NCBI GenBank assembly: GCA_050303335.1 | Contig: JBNLBN010000017.1 | Span: 1 to 30,676, forward strand | Reading direction: 5' to 3' | DNA from: Bilamarchaeum sp050303335 | Lineage (GTDB): Archaea; Micrarchaeota; Micrarchaeia; Anstonellales; Bilamarchaeaceae | Length of the DNA: 30,676 nucleotides | Part shown: piece after piece, positions 20,033 through 28,551 of the stretch | How the letters are laid out: the number at the start of each line of letters is the position of its first letter | How positions within the stretch are numbered: the stretch's first letter is position 1 | The notes under the pieces: generated by a model | What the model was told of the DNA's origin: nothing | What the model saw: the letters and a program-made list of their open reading frames with translations, nothing else | Database searches by the model: none | Made by a program: the position numbers and the translations under genes

Positions 20033-22158
20033 AGAAAAAAATTAGTGTTAGCGGAATGCATTGTGCAAATTGTGCACTCAATATCGAAAAGACCCTGAAA
20101 AAGCAGGGCGTGGACACCATGGTGAATTTCAGCACCAATACCGCTTCGGTCGATTATGACGAGAAGAAAACATCGATCGAGGACATCCTGAAAAAAATCA
20201 GCGACATAGGATATGGGGCTGTTGAGATAACAAAGGGAGATGATGTCGAAAAGAAGGCCAGGGCAGAAGAACTCAGCCATGCCAAAAAGATGACGATTAT
20301 AAGTTTCATATTCGCAATACCGGTATTCGTCCTGGCAATGTTCATGATAGAGATTCCCTTCAAGCCGTATGTTCTCTGGGTACTCTCCACACCTGTCCAG
20401 TTCTATGTCGGCATGCAATTCTACAGGGGTACTTGGAGCGCATTGAAGAACGGATCGGCGAACATGGACACCCTGATTGCAATGGGAACAAGCGCGGCAT
20501 ATTTCTATTCGGTTTACCTGGTGCTTACAGGGGCAATGGAAACGTTCTTCGAAACTTCTGCAGTTCTTATATCACTTGTCGTATTCGGAAAATACCTTGA
20601 GGCAAGGGCCAAGGGAAGGGCGAGCGAGGCAATTCGCAAGCTGCTCGATCTTTCCCCCAAGCAGGCAAGGATCGTTGACGGCGACAAGGAAACAATGGTT
20701 GATGCAGAGGATGTCAAGATAGGAAATATCATAATGGTGAAGCCCGGGGAAAGGATCCCTGTGGACGGAAAGGTAGTAGAGGGACATTCGACAGTAGATG
20801 AATCCATGATAACCGGAGAGCCGATTCCCGTTGAAAAAACCAAGGGAAGCCTTGTTGTCGGAGGAACAATAAACAAGAACGGAATCCTGAAATTCAAGGC
20901 GACAAAGGTGGGTGAGGATACCACACTTTCCCAGATCATCAAGCTCGTGGAGGAGGCGCAGTCACAGAAAGCCCCGATCCAGAGATATGCTGATAAGATT
21001 TCTTCTGTGTTCGTTCCAATAGTAATCGCGATAGCGCTCATAACATTCTCCGTCTGGTATTTCGTGATTGGAGCTGAATTTTCATTTGCCCTCATCCTGG
21101 GCGTTTCCGTGCTTGTCATAGCATGCCCATGCGCACTTGGACTTGCAACGCCTACTGCCATCCTTGTCGGAACAGGAAGGGGAGCTGGGATGGGAATCCT
21201 GATCAGGAACGGTGCCGTTCTTGAGAAGGTCGAGAAGATAGACAGCATTGCATTCGACAAGACCGGAACCATAACTGTGGGCAAGCCGGAAGTCTCGAAA
21301 ATCATTGGATTCGGCCTGGGCGAGGATGAGGTTCTTCAAATCGCATACAGCCTGGAAAAGAATTCAGAGCACCCGCTTGCTGATGCGGTTGTCTCTATCG
21401 CCGAAAAGAAGGGGATGAAGGCCAAAAAGGTAACTTCTTTCGAGGCGGTAACCGGAAAGGGGATAAAGGGAAAAATTGGTGCGAAGGAATATTTCCTCGG
21501 GAAGGCAAAGGTAACAGGCGAGATCGAGAATCAGGCTGCAACCCTGGAAGAGGAAGGGAATACTGTTGTGTACCTTTCTGACAAAAAGATTATCGGACTG
21601 ATTGCCATCAAGGACAGGATCAGGGAGGATTCCCTTGAAGCCATCAGGGAGATCAAGGCGCTCGGGCTCAAGACATACATCATTACAGGCGACAATGAGC
21701 GGGTTGCCGCTGCAATCGCAAGGGAAACCGGAGTTGATTCGTATTTTGCAAACGTATCTCCGGCAGAAAAAGCGGGCCTGATAGACAAGCTGAAAAAGGA
21801 GGGCAACATTGCAATGGTCGGAGACGGAATAAACGATGCGCCTGCTCTTGCAAAGAGCGACCTGGGAATCGCTATGGGATCCGGAACAGACATTGCAATC
21901 GAGACCGGGGACATAATATTGATGAGAAATACGCTCAGGGACGTAAGGCGTGCAATAATCCTATCAAAGAAAACCATGGGAAAGATAAAACAGAACTTGT
22001 TCTGGGCATTGATATACAATGTAATAGGGATACCGATTGCAGCAGGAGTGCTGATCGGATTCGGCCTCATGCTCAATCCCATGATAGCAGGAGGCGCTAT
22101 GGCACTAAGCTCTGTTTCTGTGGTTACAAACTCAATACTACTAGGTAAGGTGAAATGA
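20029..22158 (+). CDS. copA: Copper-translocating P-type ATPase (CopA, P1B-1)
   Basis: 709 residues. An N-terminal HMA domain has GMHCANC (Cys12/Cys15). The P1B core shows the TM6 CPC motif (CPC at 366-368), the phosphorylation DKTGT (Asp410), the HP pair (448-449), TGDN (residues 553-556) and GDGINDAPAL (598-607). TM7 YN (663-664) and TM8 MxSS (691-695) indicate Cu(I)/Ag(I) specificity. Length and domain order are normal for a single-HMA CopA. It exports or delivers Cu(I) using ATP. Overlap with the fusion protein gene is 4 nt (ATGA). Metal specificity is family knowledge, not tested. Confidence 0.95.
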   Translation: MKKKISVSGMHCANCALNIEKTLKKQGVDTMVNFSTNTASVDYDEKKTSIEDILKKISDIGYGAVEITKGDDVEKKARAEELSHAKKMTIISFIFAIPVFVLAMFMIEIPFKPYVLWVLSTPVQFYVGMQFYRGTWSALKNGSANMDTLIAMGTSAAYFYSVYLVLTGAMETFFETSAVLISLVVFGKYLEARAKGRASEAIRKLLDLSPKQARIVDGDKETMVDAEDVKIGNIIMVKPGERIPVDGKVVEGHSTVDESMITGEPIPVEKTKGSLVVGGTINKNGILKFKATKVGEDTTLSQIIKLVEEAQSQKAPIQRYADKISSVFVPIVIAIALITFSVWYFVIGAEFSFALILGVSVLVIACPCALGLATPTAILVGTGRGAGMGILIRNGAVLEKVEKIDSIAFDKTGTITVGKPEVSKIIGFGLGEDEVLQIAYSLEKNSEHPLADAVVSIAEKKGMKAKKVTSFEAVTGKGIKGKIGAKEYFLGKAKVTGEIENQAATLEEEGNTVVYLSDKKIIGLIAIKDRIREDSLEAIREIKALGLKTYIITGDNERVAAAIARETGVDSYFANVSPAEKAGLIDKLKKEGNIAMVGDGINDAPALAKSDLGIAMGSGTDIAIETGDIILMRNTLRDVRRAIILSKKTMGKIKQNLFWALIYNVIGIPIAAGVLIGFGLMLNPMIAGGAMALSSVSVVTNSILLGKVK

Positions 22159-22598
22159 TGAAAATATTGGCACTAGGAATTTTTTTGTTGCTTTTGGGAT
22201 GCACCAGCAGTCCGGCAAATGAATCGGTACCTGTCGAGGATCAGTCTCTGGACGGGAATTATGTATACCTCGAGATGAAGGACATCGGGACAAGCCTGAC
22301 GCATTACGAATACGACTACCAGGGAAAAACGATCAAGTACTTCGCAGTCCTTGATAGTTCAGGCGACGTGAAGGTTGCTTTTGATGCTTGCGAGGTCTGC
22401 TACAACTCGCACAAGGGATATTCGCAGCAGGGCGACGCAGTGGTTTGCAATAACTGCGGACTGAAATTCAGGATCGACGACCTTGGCGAAAGGAACAAGA
22501 ATGTCGGATGCTGGCCTTCGCACCTGCCGCATGTAATAGACGGAAGCTATGTGAAGATAAGCAAAGCCGACATAGAATCCGGAGCAAGGCTCTTTTAA
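22155..22598 (+). CDS. Cys-rich lipoprotein with DUF2318-like domain
   Basis: 147 residues. Signal peptide with lipobox LLGC (Cys16), so probably lipid-anchored on the outer face. The domain resembles DUF2318: FDACEVCYNSHKGYSQQGDAVVCNNCGLKFRIDDLGE, then GCWPSHLPHVIDG. Cysteines at 79, 82, 98, 101 and 119 form two CxxC pairs plus one. In other genomes DUF2318 proteins accompany metal uptake/efflux membrane proteins. ATG lies in the CopA stop (4-nt overlap), making it the last gene of the second copper operon. A metal-binding role is likely but unproven. Confidence 0.78.
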   Translation: MMKILALGIFLLLLGCTSSPANESVPVEDQSLDGNYVYLEMKDIGTSLTHYEYDYQGKTIKYFAVLDSSGDVKVAFDACEVCYNSHKGYSQQGDAVVCNNCGLKFRIDDLGERNKNVGCWPSHLPHVIDGSYVKISKADIESGARLF

Positions 22599-22645
22599 AT
22601 ACATTTCTTTCCATATTTTACTATCCAAAAATCAGAGTGGGTAGA

Positions 22646-22984
22646 ATGTTTAAAAGGAAAGAACGAGCAAGGATACCAGTACCGGAACCGTTTTTCGATT
22701 CTGTTAAACATAACGGACTGATGGAACTAAGGTTCATCTGTATTGAAAAGGGTGCAGTTTTCTGTTTCCAGTTCGGGGCCAGCAGAAACAATGACGGAAC
22801 TGCCGTTATGTCTTTTGAGATTGAATTGGATGACTTTCGGGATCTGATCAAGCGGCTCGATGATATCGAACTGTTCGATGGCAAGAGAAGCATGCATTTC
22901 CAGAATGAACGGGTGTATATGGTTCCGGCATTCGTCTTTCCTACTTCAGATTCCCCTCAATGCACGTTCCACTACCTCGCTTAA
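22646..22984 (+). CDS. Small hypothetical soluble protein
   Basis: 112 residues from ATG 22646, chosen because a TATA-like TTTTAAAT lies at about 22592-22600 and the reading frame upstream overlaps the lipoprotein gene. The start is basic (MFKRKERARIPVPEPFFD), followed by strands (LMELRFICIEKGAVFCFQFGASRNNDG, VMSFEIELDDF) and helix (RDLIKRLDDIELFDG). The pattern is consistent with a small alpha/beta protein. I recognise no family. It is convergent with the oxidoreductase gene, overlapping by 39 nt, and is the only gene between that and the copper cluster. Confidence 0.5.
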   Translation: MFKRKERARIPVPEPFFDSVKHNGLMELRFICIEKGAVFCFQFGASRNNDGTAVMSFEIELDDFRDLIKRLDDIELFDGKRSMHFQNERVYMVPAFVFPTSDSPQCTFHYLA

Positions 22985-24286
22985 CGCTGGGTGGATGTGA
23001 ATCGTCCTTGTTATGTCTTCTACGGTGCCGTTTCCGGTCCGCATTGCAACGAGAACCTCATGGATTAGCGTCGATGCCTCCGGGCCGATGATATGGCATC
23101 CGAGGATCTTCCTGTCAGGGCCGACAAGGAATTTCACGAAACCGTCGTGTTCATCAAGCGCTTCGCCCATCGCAGTCTTAATGTAGGGAAGTTTTCCTAC
23201 TTTGTATTCCTTTCCCTCGAGTTCCTGCTCCATTGCCCCTGCTCCTGCAACCTGAGGGTTGCTGAATATGGCATGCGGCATTGCAGTGTAATTCCTTTTT
23301 GCCATAGAATCCGGATGGAATATGTTGTATGCAACGAGTCCAGCCTCGTAATTGGCCGAATGCCTGAAAAGCCATTCTCCTGCAACGTCTCCTAGAGCCC
23401 AGATTCCCTTGACGCTCGTCTCCATGAATTCGTTCGTCTTGATGTAACCGTGCTGGGTCAACTCGATTCCTGCTTTTTCTGCTTTCAGGGTGTCGGTATT
23501 CGGCACCCTTCCTGTTGCAACAAGAAGATGCGTTCCCTCGACTGATTTGCCGTCCTTGCTTGTGACCTTAATCCGGTCGCCTGCTTTTTCTACTTTGGCG
23601 CTATTGAATCCAAGGTGCACTTCATGCTGCTTGCTGAACAGCTCGGTGAACTTGTCTGCTATCTCATGGTCCTCGTGCGGAACGAGACGGACATTTCTCT
23701 GGAGGATCTTAACCTTTGATCCCATAGATCCGAAGAAATGGGCAAGCTCTACGGAGATGTATCCTCCTCCGATTATGATTAGTTCCGGAGGAAGCTCCTC
23801 AAGCCTGAGCGCCTCATCAGATGTCATATATGGAACTTTTTCAAGCCCTTCGATAGGAGGTACAGATGGCCTTGTCCCTGTTGCAACAACTATGGTATCG
23901 GCTGTGATCTCCTCGTCTCCGACCTTCATGGTCTTTGGCCCGGTGAATTCGCCCCTTGCCTGGTAAAGGTCGACATCATCAAGGTTTTTTACCGCTTCTT
24001 CTATCTTCTTGGAATCCTCGTCGACTGTCCACGACCGCTTCATTGCCTTTAGGAAATCAAGCGACTCGATCTTTGCGTTCACGCCGAAGACTGAGGCCTT
24101 CTTTATCGTCTGCACAACATCCGCGCTGTGAATAAGGATTTTTGTCGGGATGCAGCCGCGGTTGAGGCATGTTCCGCCCATTGCACCCTCTTCAATATAT
24201 GCTATGTCCAAACCCTGTCGCAGGGCCTCCCTCATGACGATGGATCCGGCTCCGGCACCAACAATGATTATGTCGTATTTTTTCAT
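22946..24286 (-). CDS. FAD/NAD(P) disulfide oxidoreductase (dihydrolipoyl/mycothione/mercuric reductase group)
   Basis: 446 residues from ATG 24286; an upstream in-frame start at 24325 would give an unlikely hydrophobic extension. The FAD-binding GAGAGS, redox-active GGTCLNRGCIPTK (Cys40/Cys45), NAD-binding GGGYISVELA, GDVAGEW FAD motif and C-terminal HIHPALSEVVERAL (catalytic His/Glu dyad) are all present. This is the class I flavin disulfide reductase layout. Without E2/E1 genes nearby I cannot say if lipoamide, a low-molecular-weight thiol disulfide, or a metal ion is the substrate. Its position directly after a copper module makes a redox-defence role worth considering, but it is on the opposite strand. 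It forms a probable operon with the reductase upstream. Confidence 0.85.
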   Translation of the reverse strand: MKKYDIIIVGAGAGSIVMREALRQGLDIAYIEEGAMGGTCLNRGCIPTKILIHSADVVQTIKKASVFGVNAKIESLDFLKAMKRSWTVDEDSKKIEEAVKNLDDVDLYQARGEFTGPKTMKVGDEEITADTIVVATGTRPSVPPIEGLEKVPYMTSDEALRLEELPPELIIIGGGYISVELAHFFGSMGSKVKILQRNVRLVPHEDHEIADKFTELFSKQHEVHLGFNSAKVEKAGDRIKVTSKDGKSVEGTHLLVATGRVPNTDTLKAEKAGIELTQHGYIKTNEFMETSVKGIWALGDVAGEWLFRHSANYEAGLVAYNIFHPDSMAKRNYTAMPHAIFSNPQVAGAGAMEQELEGKEYKVGKLPYIKTAMGEALDEHDGFVKFLVGPDRKILGCHIIGPEASTLIHEVLVAMRTGNGTVEDITRTIHIHPALSEVVERALRGI

Positions 24287-24327
24287 GATTAAAAGAAGTG
24301 AAAAACAAATAAAAAGGGATTCCAAAT

Positions 24328-25545
24328 TCAGGCGATGAGGGCTTTGAAAAGGAATACCGGGTCATAAAGGTTCTTGTGATTGTCCGGGTCAATCAGCGCA
24401 TCGGAAATAACCGCCCGGATGTCCTTGCTCCTCTTTGCCTTTCCGATCACCATGTTCAGAAGGAATTCGCTACCTCCGAGCTGCTGGAGCCTGTAATTGG
24501 AATTTACCTCGGATCCGATCACCTTGTAGAGCTTCTCCTGATATGCTGAAAGCCTTCCTTCGGTGAAGTCGTTTGCATCCAGGGCCTCGTTGATTATTTC
24601 CGAGGCGACCTTCCCGCTTGTCAGCGCGTTTCCGATCCCTTCACCTGTAAACGGATCGATCAGGGATGCAGCGTCTCCGACAAGAAGATAGCCGTTGCCG
24701 TAGCACTTCACCTTCTTGGTTGCAAAAGGCAGGAGCCAGCTCTTTATCTCAGTGGTCCGCTTCGCGTTCTTGAACCTTTCCTTGAATACTCTGTTGTTTG
24801 TGATGATGTCTTCCATCACCTTGGACAGGTTGATTTTCTTTTTTTGCATGTCTGAAACAAGCATTCCCATCCCGACATTGGCCTTTTTGTCAGGAAGCGG
24901 GAATATCCAGAAATATCCTGGTATCCCTTCCTTTACGAAATGAAGCTCGATCTGGTCAATCATGCCGTCAACGTTCTCATAGTATGTGCGGATTCCAGCG
25001 GCCTGGTGCTTGGGATCGGTATTGTTCGACCCGAGCTTCCTTGCCGTAATCCCTGCGGCCCCGTCAGCACCTACAATAATCTTTGCACGGAATTCCATCT
25101 CCTTCCCGTCCTTCTGTCCTTTTACTCCGACTGGACGGTCCCCTTCCATAATCAGATCCGTCGCGGTAAAGCCCTCTACAGTCTTTGCTGCAAGCGATTT
25201 TGCGTACTGGAACAACACGTTGTCGAACACCATTCTCCTGCATACGAAACCTGGGGGCTTTTCACTCTTCTTGCCGTTCTTTTCCGATGTCACGGGAACA
25301 ACAGTCCCGTTTGGGGCTGAGAATGTCACACCGAACATATCCATATGTTCAACAGAGCTGAACATGTCATAGACTCCAAGCTCGTTCAGGACTCCGACAG
25401 ACCTTCCGCTGATCCCGTCTCCACAGGTCTTGTCCCTCGGGAATGTTGCCCTGTCCAAGAGGAGCACTTTTCTTCCTTTCTTGGAAAGGAATGCGGCACA
25501 GCTGGATCCGGATGGACCTCCACCAATTACTATAACGTCATACAT
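24328..25545 (-). CDS. Geranylgeranyl reductase family protein (archaeal lipid hydrogenation)
   Basis: 405 residues. GGGPSGSSCAAFLSKKGRKVLLLDR is the FAD-binding beta-alpha-beta, KTCGDGISGRSV and the GADGAAGITARKLG motif follow, and GIPGYFWIFPLPDKKANVGMG is the GGR-family motif. GDAASLIDPFTGEGIGNAL completes the flavin site. These enzymes saturate the geranylgeranyl chains of archaeal membrane lipids (digeranylgeranylglycerophospholipid reductase) or similar isoprenoid bonds. Start ATG 25545 has GGTGAG 5 nt upstream. The disulfide oxidoreductase follows after about 40 nt, probably co-transcribed. The promoter is in the AT-rich spacer to the divergent kinase gene. Confidence 0.88.
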   Translation of the reverse strand: MYDVIVIGGGPSGSSCAAFLSKKGRKVLLLDRATFPRDKTCGDGISGRSVGVLNELGVYDMFSSVEHMDMFGVTFSAPNGTVVPVTSEKNGKKSEKPPGFVCRRMVFDNVLFQYAKSLAAKTVEGFTATDLIMEGDRPVGVKGQKDGKEMEFRAKIIVGADGAAGITARKLGSNNTDPKHQAAGIRTYYENVDGMIDQIELHFVKEGIPGYFWIFPLPDKKANVGMGMLVSDMQKKKINLSKVMEDIITNNRVFKERFKNAKRTTEIKSWLLPFATKKVKCYGNGYLLVGDAASLIDPFTGEGIGNALTSGKVASEIINEALDANDFTEGRLSAYQEKLYKVIGSEVNSNYRLQQLGGSEFLLNMVIGKAKRSKDIRAVISDALIDPDNHKNLYDPVFLFKALIA

Positions 25546-25572
25546 TTATCTCACCAAAACTCGGGGTTTTTA

Positions 25573-25584
25573 AGCTATTTAGCT
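25573..25584. promoter_or_regulatory. Short palindrome in divergent promoter region
   Basis: AGCTA-TT-TAGCT overlaps the downstream edge of a TTTTTAAGC TATA-like box serving the leaderless kinase gene (ATG 25596) and perhaps the divergent reductase gene. It could be an operator, but it is short. Confidence 0.3.
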
Positions 25585-25595
25585 ATAGTTTGATT

Positions 25596-26087
25596 ATGCT
25601 TATAATAATTTGTGGTCTACCGGGCAGTGGGAAAAGTACACTGTCAAAGAGGCTGAAAACGAAAATTCCTGCTATTTACCTTAATACGGACATAATCAGG
25701 AAGCAGATCACAAAGAATCCGACTTATGACGAGAATGAGAAAAAAGCAGTCTATCTGGAGATGATGAATATTGCCGAAAAGCACATCAATCAGGGTAGGA
25801 ACGTGATACTTGATGCAACTTTCTCAACAAGGAAATTCCGGGACCTTGCACTGAGGGTAACAGATGATCTGAGAATAATTGAATGTACCCTTCCAGAGCA
25901 AATGGTCCGGGCCAGACTGGATCGCCGGAAGGAAAGGAACAAAGCGATAAGCGATGCCGGATTTGAGATATATCAGAAAATGAAGGAATCCTTCGAAGAA
26001 ATTGAGGGGGACCATCTTGTAATCGACTGCTCCCTTCCAAAAGGAAAGCAGGAGGAGATTGCACTCAAGTACCTGGGATTGCTATGA
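25596..26087 (+). CDS. P-loop kinase (COG0645-like), partner of the following phosphotransferase
   Basis: 163 residues from ATG 25596; an in-frame TTG at 25590 is less likely. Walker A GLPGSGKST (7-15), a DxxxxR after TDIIRKQI, AEKHINQGRNVILDATFST as the lid/Walker B-like part, and ARLDRRKERNKAISDA. This is the AAA_33/zeta-like small-molecule kinase group, soluble. It overlaps the APH-like gene by 4 nt. In many bacteria these two are fused into one protein (kinase plus COG2187 phosphotransferase), so here they appear as separate subunits of one function. Substrate unknown. Confidence 0.75.
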   Translation: MLIIICGLPGSGKSTLSKRLKTKIPAIYLNTDIIRKQITKNPTYDENEKKAVYLEMMNIAEKHINQGRNVILDATFSTRKFRDLALRVTDDLRIIECTLPEQMVRARLDRRKERNKAISDAGFEIYQKMKESFEEIEGDHLVIDCSLPKGKQEEIALKYLGLL

Positions 26088-26947
26088 TCGAGACGCACAT
26101 ATCCTGGATCCACATAAACGAATTTGTATACAAGATAAAGAAGCCGATCAAACTTTCGTTCCTTGATTTTTCCACGCTGGAAAAAAGAAGATACTATTGT
26201 GAGGAGGAAGTGAGGCTGAACCGAAGGCTTTCCCCGGATGTATATCTTGGCGTCGTTCCTGTATGCGAAGACGGGATTGAGGGTAACGGGAAAATAATAG
26301 ATTATGCTGTCAAGATGAGGAAGCTTTCGAACAAGATGGACGAGATGCTTCTTGAAGGTAAAGTGACCGAAAGCCACATCATGGAAATCGCAGAAATAAT
26401 CGCGGGTTTCCACAAACAACTGAAAAGCACGGGAATATGCGACCCTGGAATCGTATTCAGCCAGATCGAAGACATAAAGAATTATGAGGGCACTTTCGCA
26501 GAGGCCGGGCTTGATCCATCCAGGCTGCAGGACATCATAGGATGGTCGAGGAAAGAGATTGATCGGCTGGAACTTTCACGAAGGGACTGCCTTGAGTGCC
26601 ACGGCGACCTCCATTCCGGAAACATATTCCTTGATCCGCTCCGGATCATTGACTGTATTGAATTCTCGTTCGATTTCAGGAACATAGATCCCGCATCGGA
26701 AGTGGCGTTCATGGCAATGGATCTTGACGCGTTCGGGAGAAGGGATTTTTCGGAACTCTTTATCAGGGAATACGTAGAAAGGACCGGGGACTCGCAGCTC
26801 ATTGAACTGCTCCCGCTCTACAAATGCTACAGGGCAAATGTAAGGGCTAAGATTGCCGCAATAGATTATTCGCAGAAAAAAGATGATGAATCGAAAAAAA
26901 GGATGGAGAAATATCTGAATCTGGCAGCAGGATATGCTAGTGCCTGA
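26084..26947 (+). CDS. Aminoglycoside-phosphotransferase-like protein (COG2187)
   Basis: 287 residues. The kinase-like catalytic loop is at ECHGDLHSGNIF (His173, Asp175, Asn180) and the metal-binding Asp190 in IIDCIEFS. The N-terminal lobe starts with WIHINEFVYKIKKPIKLSFLDFSTLEKRRYYCEEEVRLNRRL. It probably phosphorylates a small molecule or acts as an ATP-dependent partner of the P-loop kinase encoded just upstream (4-nt overlap). No antibiotic role is implied: these proteins are widespread and their natural substrate is not known. It ends 11 nt into the convergent purH gene. Confidence 0.75.
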   Translation: MIETHISWIHINEFVYKIKKPIKLSFLDFSTLEKRRYYCEEEVRLNRRLSPDVYLGVVPVCEDGIEGNGKIIDYAVKMRKLSNKMDEMLLEGKVTESHIMEIAEIIAGFHKQLKSTGICDPGIVFSQIEDIKNYEGTFAEAGLDPSRLQDIIGWSRKEIDRLELSRRDCLECHGDLHSGNIFLDPLRIIDCIEFSFDFRNIDPASEVAFMAMDLDAFGRRDFSELFIREYVERTGDSQLIELLPLYKCYRANVRAKIAAIDYSQKKDDESKKRMEKYLNLAAGYASA

Positions 26948-28475
26948 AATGCCTGATGCCGGTAAAGACCATTGTCATGCCGTGCTCGTTTGCAGCATCG
27001 ATAACTTCCTGGTCCCTGATCGATCCTCCTGGCTGGATCACCGCTTTGATGTTCAGCTTTGCTGCGGCATCAATGCCGTCCCTGAACGGGAAGAAGGCAT
27101 CGCTTGCCATAGCGCATCCGTCCAGCGATTCGCCGTAGTCGTTTGCGATCATGGCACCGAGTTTCGTTGCATCGACCCGCTTCATCTGCCCGGCACCGAT
27201 ACCTACAACGCGGTCCGGCTTGGCATAGACTATCGCATTGGATTTCACGTACTTTGCAACGGTCCAGGCATATTTCATCGAGGCAAGCTCCTCTTCTGTC
27301 GGCTGCCTTTTTGTAACCACCTTCATCTCATCCAGAAGGAGGACATTCGCCTGCTGGACAAGGAGCCCTCCAAGGACTGAACGGTACTTCCTGTATTCCT
27401 TCCTGGGAATCGTTATCTCCTTGTTCAGGAGGAGCCGCAGCTTCTTCTTTGCAGAGAATATCTCAATTGCCTCTTGCGAAAATTCCGGGGCGATAACTAT
27501 CTCGACAAATTTTTCGACTATCTCTTTTGCAAGCTCAGTATCGACAGGCCTGTTCAGCGCTACGATCCCTCCGAAGGATGCATGGGGATCCACGGCCTTT
27601 GCATTCTTGAATGCGGTAAGGATGTCATCACCTGATGCGACCCCGCAGGGATTGTTGTGCTTGATAATTGCCGATGTCGGTTTCTCGAACTCACGGATCA
27701 GCTTGAATGCAGCGTTGCAGTCAAGGACATTGTTGTATGATAGCATTTTGCCCTGGAGCTGCTCGGAATGCAGGACAGAGGGATTGGTGTAGTATTCATC
27801 ATAGTAAAGAGAACTTGTCTGGAACGGGTTTTCACCGTATCTTAGGTCCTGCTTCTTCCTGAATGTGAGGTTCAGGAATTCCGGATACTCATCCTTCATC
27901 CCGAACTTTCTGCGGAAGTATTTTTCGATGAGCACGTCGTAGTGGGAAATCCGGGTCCAGGCATCCACTGCGAGCCTTTCACGGAATTCCCTTGAGACCC
28001 CTTTTTCCATCTCCTCGATTAGTGTGCTGTATTGTGAAGGATTGGTGACGATAAGGACATGCTGGTAGTTTTTTGCAGCAGCACGAAGAAGTGTCGGGCC
28101 TCCTATGTCGATGTTCTCGATCACTTCGGAAAGCTCCGCCCCGTGGAGCACCGTATCCTTGAATGGATAAAGGTTTAGGACAACCAGGTCTATCGGCTGG
28201 ATGCCTTCGCGCTCTGCTTCTTCCATATGCTTCGGATTGGAGCGGTCGGCAAGAAGTCCCCCGTGGATCTTCGGGTGGAGCGTTTTTACCCTTCCATCCA
28301 TCATCTCGGGGGATCCTGTGAATTCAGAAACATCAGTAACTTTTACATCATTGGATTTCAGGATCCTTGCGGTTCCTCCGCTTGAGAGAATCTCGATTCC
28401 TTTCCCGGAAAGGTATTTTGCTAGTTCGACAACACCCTCCTTGTCAAATACGCTGATTAGAGCCCGTTTAATCAT
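26937..28475 (-). CDS. purH: Bifunctional AICAR transformylase/IMP cyclohydrolase (PurH)
   Basis: 512 residues. The N-terminal MGS-like cyclohydrolase domain (1 to about 195; SVFDKEGVVELAKYLSGKGIEILSSGGTAR, TGSPEMMDGRVKTLHPKIHGGLL) and the C-terminal AICAR formyltransferase domain with KHNNPCGVASG and the late AMASDAFFPFRDGID and QPGGSIRDQEVI motifs are complete. It catalyses the last two steps of IMP synthesis. Archaea often use separate PurP/PurO enzymes instead, so the bacterial-type fused PurH is notable though found in several archaeal groups. The AUG at 28475 is preceded by a 5' leader containing GGAGG about 10-15 nt upstream. Confidence 0.95.
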   Translation of the reverse strand: MIKRALISVFDKEGVVELAKYLSGKGIEILSSGGTARILKSNDVKVTDVSEFTGSPEMMDGRVKTLHPKIHGGLLADRSNPKHMEEAEREGIQPIDLVVLNLYPFKDTVLHGAELSEVIENIDIGGPTLLRAAAKNYQHVLIVTNPSQYSTLIEEMEKGVSREFRERLAVDAWTRISHYDVLIEKYFRRKFGMKDEYPEFLNLTFRKKQDLRYGENPFQTSSLYYDEYYTNPSVLHSEQLQGKMLSYNNVLDCNAAFKLIREFEKPTSAIIKHNNPCGVASGDDILTAFKNAKAVDPHASFGGIVALNRPVDTELAKEIVEKFVEIVIAPEFSQEAIEIFSAKKKLRLLLNKEITIPRKEYRKYRSVLGGLLVQQANVLLLDEMKVVTKRQPTEEELASMKYAWTVAKYVKSNAIVYAKPDRVVGIGAGQMKRVDATKLGAMIANDYGESLDGCAMASDAFFPFRDGIDAAAKLNIKAVIQPGGSIRDQEVIDAANEHGMTMVFTGIRHFRH

Positions 28476-28551
28476 ATAGGTCTTCCGGCCCTCCAGCTAA
28501 TTCGAAAAAAAGAGAGCCGTTTAATACTTAGGGAAATGCCATCTTAAAAAA

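Noticed and set aside
23490..23966. 158-codon open frame opposite the disulfide oxidoreductase
   Set aside because: The other strand has the complete enzyme with all motifs, so this is a shadow frame.
22946..24286. Mercuric reductase as part of the metal cluster
   Set aside because: The vicinal C-terminal cysteine pair and N-terminal HMA domain of MerA are absent, the strand is opposite, and the gene sits with the lipid reductase.
26084..26947. Antibiotic resistance gene
   Set aside because: The fold is aminoglycoside-phosphotransferase-like, but its P-loop partner and wide occurrence suggest an ordinary metabolic kinase, and no resistance context is present.
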